This document shows positions 60,158-64,000 of a stretch of DNA of 64,000 nt, piece by piece (positions within the stretch are counted from its first letter, which is position 1; each line of letters opens with the position of its first letter). The DNA lies in NCBI GenBank assembly GCA_947494145.1, contig CANLTZ010000007.1, positions 1-64,000 of the forward strand, written 5' to 3'. The notes beneath the pieces were generated by a model that searched no databases, was not told the origin of the DNA, and worked only from the letters and a program-made list of their open reading frames with translations. The translations under genes were made by a program, and so were the position numbers. Source of the DNA: an uncultured Jannaschia sp. (GTDB lineage: Bacteria > Pseudomonadota > Alphaproteobacteria > Rhodobacterales > Rhodobacteraceae).

Positions 60158-60760
60158 ATGGACAGAACGGGTCTTCCCATCGCGCGACCGGGGCAGGTCG
60201 TGGGCCTGCTGGGCGGCTCGTTCGATCCGGCCCATGGGGGGCATGTCCATATCACGCATGCGGCGTTGAAACGGTTTGGCCTGCATCGGGTCTGGTGGCT
60301 GGTGAGCCCTGGCAACCCGCTGAAGGCGCATGGACCCGCGCCCTTGGGCCGCCGGATGGCGCAAGCGCAGCGCATCATGCGCCACCCGCGCGTCGTGGTC
60401 ACCGATATCGAGGCACGACTGGGCACGCGGTTTACCGCGCAGACCATCGCAGCGTTGCGCGCCGCCTATCCCGGTGTGCGGTTCGTCTGGCTGATGGGTG
60501 CCGACAATCTGGCGCAGTTCCATCTGTGGGAGGACTGGCGCCGCATCGCGTCCACCGTCCCCATCGGGGTCTTGGCGCGACCTGGCGACCGCATCGCGGC
60601 GCGCACCTCGCCTGCGGCGACGATCTACAGGCGGTTTATGCTGTCCGCACAGGCCGTCCACGGGTTGGGGCGGCGGCGCGCCCCTGCCTGGGCTTTTGTG
60701 AACTTGCCGCTGCATCCGGCTTCGTCCAGCGCGATCCGCGCGGGCGGCGGTTGGGATTAG
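60158..60760 (+). CDS. nadD: nicotinate-nucleotide adenylyltransferase
   Basis: 200 aa from ATG 60158; the longer upstream frame runs into the tetR promoter. NadD couples nicotinate mononucleotide to ATP in NAD synthesis. The nucleotidyltransferase signature is [18 protein letters not shown] near residue 20, with [33 protein letters not shown], and the C-terminal SSSAIR motif. Essential housekeeping gene. The stop codon overlaps the opposing permease stop by 3 to 4 bases. Confidence 0.95.
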   Translation: MDRTGLPIARPGQVVGLLGGSFDPAHGGHVHITHAALKRFGLHRVWWLVSPGNPLKAHGPAPLGRRMAQAQRIMRHPRVVVTDIEARLGTRFTAQTIAALRAAYPGVRFVWLMGADNLAQFHLWEDWRRIASTVPIGVLARPGDRIAARTSPAATIYRRFMLSAQAVHGLGRRRAPAWAFVNLPLHPASSSAIRAGGGWD

Positions 60761-61602
60761 CGCGGCCGCACCGCCAGCGTCGCAAAGCCCGCCACCAGCA
60801 GTAGCGCAAGCCCGGCCAGCGCCAGGGTGTCCGGGAACGTCCCGAAGACCAGAAGGCCCAGCAACGTGGCCGAGACGAGTTGTGTATAAACGAAGGGCGC
60901 CACGGTGGTGGCGTCGGCGCGGCGATAGGCCAGAACCAACAGAAGATTGCCTGTGGCGGAGGCCACGCCTGAGAGCAAGACAAGCCATGCAATGGGCGCC
61001 GTCACGTCGGGGATGGAGGCCAGGCCCAGGGGCGCCAGAAGCACCGTGCCCATGACCGTCTGGGACAGCATCAACTGGCGCGGCGGTGCCACGCCCACCA
61101 ACCAGCGGGATGCGGTCAGGAAGGCGCCGTAGAACAGGCCCGCCGCCACCGCGAAGCCCAGGCCGGTGGTCATGCCGAAGCCGGGTCGAACCACCAACAG
61201 GACGCCGCAGAAACCCAAGCCCAGCAGTGCCGATTGGGCGCGCGACACCCGTTCCCCCAATAGCCAGACGGACAGGACGTAGCTGAAGATCGGACCCACG
61301 AAGAAGGCGCCGAAGACGGTGGCGATGTCTTCAGTGCGCAGGGCGGTTAGGATACAAGCGATACCCGCGGCGATGAGGGCCGCACGCAGCCAGACGCGCC
61401 AGTCACGATAAAGCGACCAGTGCACCCGCCCGCCCAAGATTAGCGCCACCATGGCGGCGCCTACGGCGAAACGGCTGAAGGCGACGAAACCCGGGGCAAC
61501 CCCGTGGCTGCTTGTCAGCAACTTGCCCGCCGTATCCCCCAGCGGGATCAGCGACATCGCCACGCAGACCAACGCGACCGATCCGAGCAATTGGCGATCC
61601 AT
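60757..61602 (-). CDS. DMT-superfamily (EamA) permease
   Basis: 281 aa with about ten membrane helices in two five-helix repeats, the EamA arrangement. Early text [29 protein letters not shown], then RALIAAG-type region and [24 protein letters not shown] typical of the first repeat, with [27 protein letters not shown]-like sequence in the second. Substrate unknown; many export amino acids or metabolites. It converges with nadD tail to tail. Confidence 0.88.
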   Translation of the reverse strand: MDRQLLGSVALVCVAMSLIPLGDTAGKLLTSSHGVAPGFVAFSRFAVGAAMVALILGGRVHWSLYRDWRVWLRAALIAAGIACILTALRTEDIATVFGAFFVGPIFSYVLSVWLLGERVSRAQSALLGLGFCGVLLVVRPGFGMTTGLGFAVAAGLFYGAFLTASRWLVGVAPPRQLMLSQTVMGTVLLAPLGLASIPDVTAPIAWLVLLSGVASATGNLLLVLAYRRADATTVAPFVYTQLVSATLLGLLVFGTFPDTLALAGLALLLVAGFATLAVRPR

Positions 61603-61703
61603 CAGGTGGGCCTATCACCGGATCGTCACCCTGCACAGCGTTCGTGGGGCTTTACGATCGCGCTGCTCCGATGCATCAAGTGCCCGTTGTGGAGACCCAT
61701 TTG

Positions 61704-63152
61704 ATGCGAAGACGTTTTTTCCTGTCCGGCGCCCTTTCCACCGCGGCGCTTCCGGCTTGCGCCAATGCCCCTGAGACATCCGCGCGCCCTATGTTCAAGC
61801 CCGCCGATGCGATGGCTCGGAGTGCTCCGGCCGCTGACCGGCTGGTTTCTGAAGCGGGGCTCGGCGGGCGCGTGGGCTTTGCCCTAGCGGATGCGCGCAC
61901 CGGTGAGATTTTAGAGACATACAACCCCATTCGCCCCTTGCCGCCCGCGTCAGTCGCGAAGGCGGTGACCGCGCTTTATGCATTGGAAACGCTGGGCCCC
62001 GATTACAGGTTTCGCACCCGGCTGGTGGCAACGGGACCCATTCGGAACGGGCGGCTGGATGGCGATCTGATCCTCGTGGGCGGGGGGGACCCGGCCATGG
62101 ATACGGATGGGCTGCACAGCCTGGCAATCCAGGCGAAAGCCGCGGGTCTGCTTGAAGTGGGCGGTCGCCTTCTGGTGGATGGCAGTGCTTTGCCGAATTT
62201 TGACCGGATCGACAGAAGCCAACCGGATCATGTCGGATACAATCCGGCCGTGGGCGGGCTGAACCTGAACTTCAACCGGGTCCATTTTTCTTGGAAACGC
62301 GGGGGAAATGGGTATTCCACGACCCTCGACGCCCGGACCGGTCGGTTTCGCCCGGATGTGACCACGGCGCGGATGCGCGTCGCGGATCGGTCGCTGCCCG
62401 TCTATACCTATGAACGCGATGGCAATGTGGATGCCTGGACCGTGGCGCGCCGCCAGCTTGGCGGGTCAGGTGCGCGGTGGCTGCCGGTGCGCAACCCGGC
62501 GCTTTATGCGGGTGATGTGATGCGGACGATGCTGCGCGCAAATGGCATTACGGCGCCCGCAGCGCAGCGCGGCACGGGGCAGGGCACGACAATCGCCGTT
62601 GAGGAAAGCGCCACGCTCGACCGGGTGGCCCGGGCAATGCTGCGCTTTTCCAACAACTTGACGGCAGAGGTTCTGGGCCTGTCCGCATCCAAGCGGCGGG
62701 TCGGGCTGCCGCGTTCCTTGGATGCATCGGGTGCGGCCATGGCCGCTTGGCTGGCGGAACGGAGCGGCATTCGGCGCCCCGATTTCGACGACCATTCCGG
62801 CCTGAACGGCACGACACGCGTTTCGGCCAGCGACATGGTGCAGGCTTTGACGGCACAAGGCGCCATGTCGCGACTGCGCCCGATCTTGAAGGAGCTGACG
62901 CTTGAGGGGCCGCCGCGCCAAGCGGTTCAGGCGAAGACCGGAACTCTGAACTTCGTTTCGGGACTGGCGGGCTATTTCGATGCACGCTCAGGCCGACCAT
63001 TGGCCTTTGCCACCTTTTGCGCCGATACCGAGCGCCGCGCCGGCCTGTCGGTGGCCGAGCGCGAGCGTCCACAGGGCGGGCGTGCCTGGTCGCGTCGGGC
63101 ACGGTCACTGCAATTCGACTTGATTGAGCGCTGGGCGGTCGTCCACGCGTGA
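61704..63152 (+). CDS. dacB: D-alanyl-D-alanine carboxypeptidase/endopeptidase, PBP4 type
   Basis: 482 aa from ATG 61704, with GGAGAC upstream. Penicillin-binding active-site motifs are all readable: SVAK (Ser83-Lys86), SNN in FSNNLTAEVLG and KTG in QAKTGTLNFVSGLAGYF. The N-terminus MRRRFFLSGALSTAALPAC has twin arginines and a lipobox-like LPAC, so it may be a Tat-exported lipoprotein. PBP4 trims peptidoglycan crosslinks in the periplasm. It overlaps trmL by 4 bp. Confidence 0.92.
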   Translation: MRRRFFLSGALSTAALPACANAPETSARPMFKPADAMARSAPAADRLVSEAGLGGRVGFALADARTGEILETYNPIRPLPPASVAKAVTALYALETLGPDYRFRTRLVATGPIRNGRLDGDLILVGGGDPAMDTDGLHSLAIQAKAAGLLEVGGRLLVDGSALPNFDRIDRSQPDHVGYNPAVGGLNLNFNRVHFSWKRGGNGYSTTLDARTGRFRPDVTTARMRVADRSLPVYTYERDGNVDAWTVARRQLGGSGARWLPVRNPALYAGDVMRTMLRANGITAPAAQRGTGQGTTIAVEESATLDRVARAMLRFSNNLTAEVLGLSASKRRVGLPRSLDASGAAMAAWLAERSGIRRPDFDDHSGLNGTTRVSASDMVQALTAQGAMSRLRPILKELTLEGPPRQAVQAKTGTLNFVSGLAGYFDARSGRPLAFATFCADTERRAGLSVAERERPQGGRAWSRRARSLQFDLIERWAVVHA

Positions 63153-63607
63153 GGCCGGCCATCGTTCTGGTCCAGCCTGAAATCGCTGGAAATACCGGAT
63201 CGGTGGGGCGCACCTGTGTCGCGTTGGACCTCGATCTGTGCCTGGTCAAGCCGTATGGGTTCGAGATTACCGACCGTAATGTGCGCCGCGCGGGGCTGGA
63301 TTATTGGAAACATGTCAGCCTGCATGAATTCGACGATTGGGCTGATTTCCTAACGCGGCGGGCGCCGCCCATGGATAGCATTTTTCCATTTGAGGAGTTC
63401 GGGGGGCAGAGCGTCTACGACATAGACTTCCCCAATGATTTTCACCTCGTCTTCGGGCAGGAGACGTCGGGGTTGCCACCCGAGATTGTCGAGCCGCATG
63501 CGCACCGCCTTATTCGTCTGCCCATGCGGTCGCCCCATATTCGGTCGCTCAATCTCGCCAATGCGGCGACGGCGGCTGCATATCAGGCGCTGCGTGGCGT
63601 ACTTTGA
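63149..63607 (+). CDS. trmL: tRNA (cytidine(34)-2'-O)-methyltransferase
   Basis: 152 aa from GTG 63149, overlapping dacB by 4 bp. It is a SPOUT-family RNA methyltransferase with the knot motifs PEIAGNTGSVGRTCVALDL, LVFGQETSGLP and SLNLANAATAAAYQALR. TrmL modifies the wobble base of tRNA-Leu. Length is at the family norm. Confidence 0.93.
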   Translation: MRPAIVLVQPEIAGNTGSVGRTCVALDLDLCLVKPYGFEITDRNVRRAGLDYWKHVSLHEFDDWADFLTRRAPPMDSIFPFEEFGGQSVYDIDFPNDFHLVFGQETSGLPPEIVEPHAHRLIRLPMRSPHIRSLNLANAATAAAYQALRGVL

Positions 63608-63642
63608 CTGGACGCGCTTGCACGGGGGGTTAGGGTCGGCGC

Positions 63643-63921
63643 ATGATGCCAAATGAACTTACTGACGAAGTGGCAAGCCTACGGCGCGAAGTGGCGCGGC
63701 TGAATGAGCATCGCTTCATCCAAGTCCATAACTCTATGCCAAGGTTGATCTTTTTTCAACTCGCCCGTGGTTTGGCCTTTGGGCTGGGCACGGTTTTGGG
63801 CGCGACCGTGGTCCTGTCATTGGTGGTATGGTCGCTGAGCCAAATCAACTTCATCCCGGTGATCGGTGATTGGGCAAATCAATTGTTGGAAACCATCGAG
63901 CCCGCGGGCTCGGCGGAGTAG
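63643..63921 (+). CDS. DUF5665-type small membrane protein
   Basis: 92 aa. A soluble N-terminal helix (VASLRREVARLNEHRF) is followed by one hydrophobic segment (GLGTVLGATVVLSLVVWSL) and a short IGDWANQLL tail. The pattern fits the DUF5665 proteins frequent in alphaproteobacteria, sometimes near dacB/trmL. Function unknown. Last complete gene of the window. Confidence 0.75.
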   Translation: MMPNELTDEVASLRREVARLNEHRFIQVHNSMPRLIFFQLARGLAFGLGTVLGATVVLSLVVWSLSQINFIPVIGDWANQLLETIEPAGSAE

Positions 63922-63964
63922 GCAACACATCTCGGTCTAAGCCTCTTTGCTGTGGTTGACGGCA

Positions 63965-64000
63965 CTAGAACGTTCGCGCCAGGCCAAGGAAGACCCGTGT
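63965..64000 (-). CDS. C-terminal end of a probable outer-membrane beta-barrel protein (partial)
   Basis: Reading in from the right edge, the minus strand gives TRVFLGLARTF and a TAG stop at 63965-63967. The alternating hydrophobic pattern ending in Phe is the insertion signal of outer-membrane barrels such as TonB-dependent receptors. Only 11 codons lie in the window, so the call is tentative. Confidence 0.4.
   Translation of the reverse strand, partial: TRVFLGLARTF

Overview
The window is a GC-rich alphaproteobacterial chromosome segment, most likely from the Roseobacter group of the Rhodobacteraceae. The evidence is a CtrA-type flagellar gene block with flaF/flbT behind a single flagellin, a paa ring-epoxidase cluster with a TetR-type PaaR, an iol cluster with a LacI regulator, frequent 4-bp ATGA overlaps, and high-GC codon use. 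No tRNA, rRNA, CRISPR array or intact insertion sequence was seen.

Layout. 0-2.8 kb: a hypothetical gene, then purine (allantoin) catabolism genes allA and a puuE-uraD fusion. 2.8-4.7 kb: an AT-rich accessory patch with one multi-pass membrane protein preceded by 10-bp tandem repeats. 4.7-8.2 kb: putA with a divergent Lrp-type regulator. 8.3-11.4 kb: flagellin fliC, flaF, flbT and a DUF1217 gene. 11.4-13.3 kb: a divergent L-idonate/5-ketogluconate dehydrogenase pair. 13.3-23.1 kb: phenylacetate catabolism (paaX, paaZ / paaI, paaK, paaR / paaA, DUF3291, VOC, paaB, C, D, E). 23.2-32.8 kb: inositol catabolism in divergent operons (iolD, a PhyH dioxygenase, iolC, iolB, an aldolase; and Gfo/Idh, iolE, Gfo/Idh), followed by lacI. 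Identical palindromic operators lie at the divergent promoter and in front of lacI. 32.9-37.2 kb: an amidase/M20 hydrolase pair, a Tat-exported metallo-beta-lactamase-fold protein and an AraC regulator.

37.2-55.6 kb is a large flagellar block in four transcription units: fliI (-); flgB-flgC-fliE-fliQ-flgF-flgG-flgA-flgH-fliL-like (+); fliL, a coiled-coil protein, motE-like, motA, a periplasmic helical protein, flhA, fliR, flhB, fliJ-like (-); and fliF-fliH-fliN-fliP-unknown (+). CtrA-box-like sequences lie upstream of fliC, flhA and the fliL/fliF divergent pair. The flagellar genes not seen here (fliG, fliM, motB, flgD, flgE, flgI, flgK, flgL and others) must lie elsewhere or be absent.

55.7-64 kb: ettA, a frameshifted metallophosphoesterase remnant, a TetR-PspA-small membrane protein stress module with three operator copies and a recognisable promoter, nadD, a DMT-family permease, a PBP4-type carboxypeptidase, trmL, a DUF5665-type membrane protein, and the last codons of a probable outer-membrane barrel protein cut by the window edge.

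The most distinctive observations are the PspA module with an operator inside its promoter spacer, the LacI operator twins linking a dioxygenase-containing inositol cluster, an 18-bp perfect inverted-repeat pair between converging paa genes, and uncharacterised proteins embedded in the motA/fliL unit. Function calls come from reading motifs by eye; no database search was run.
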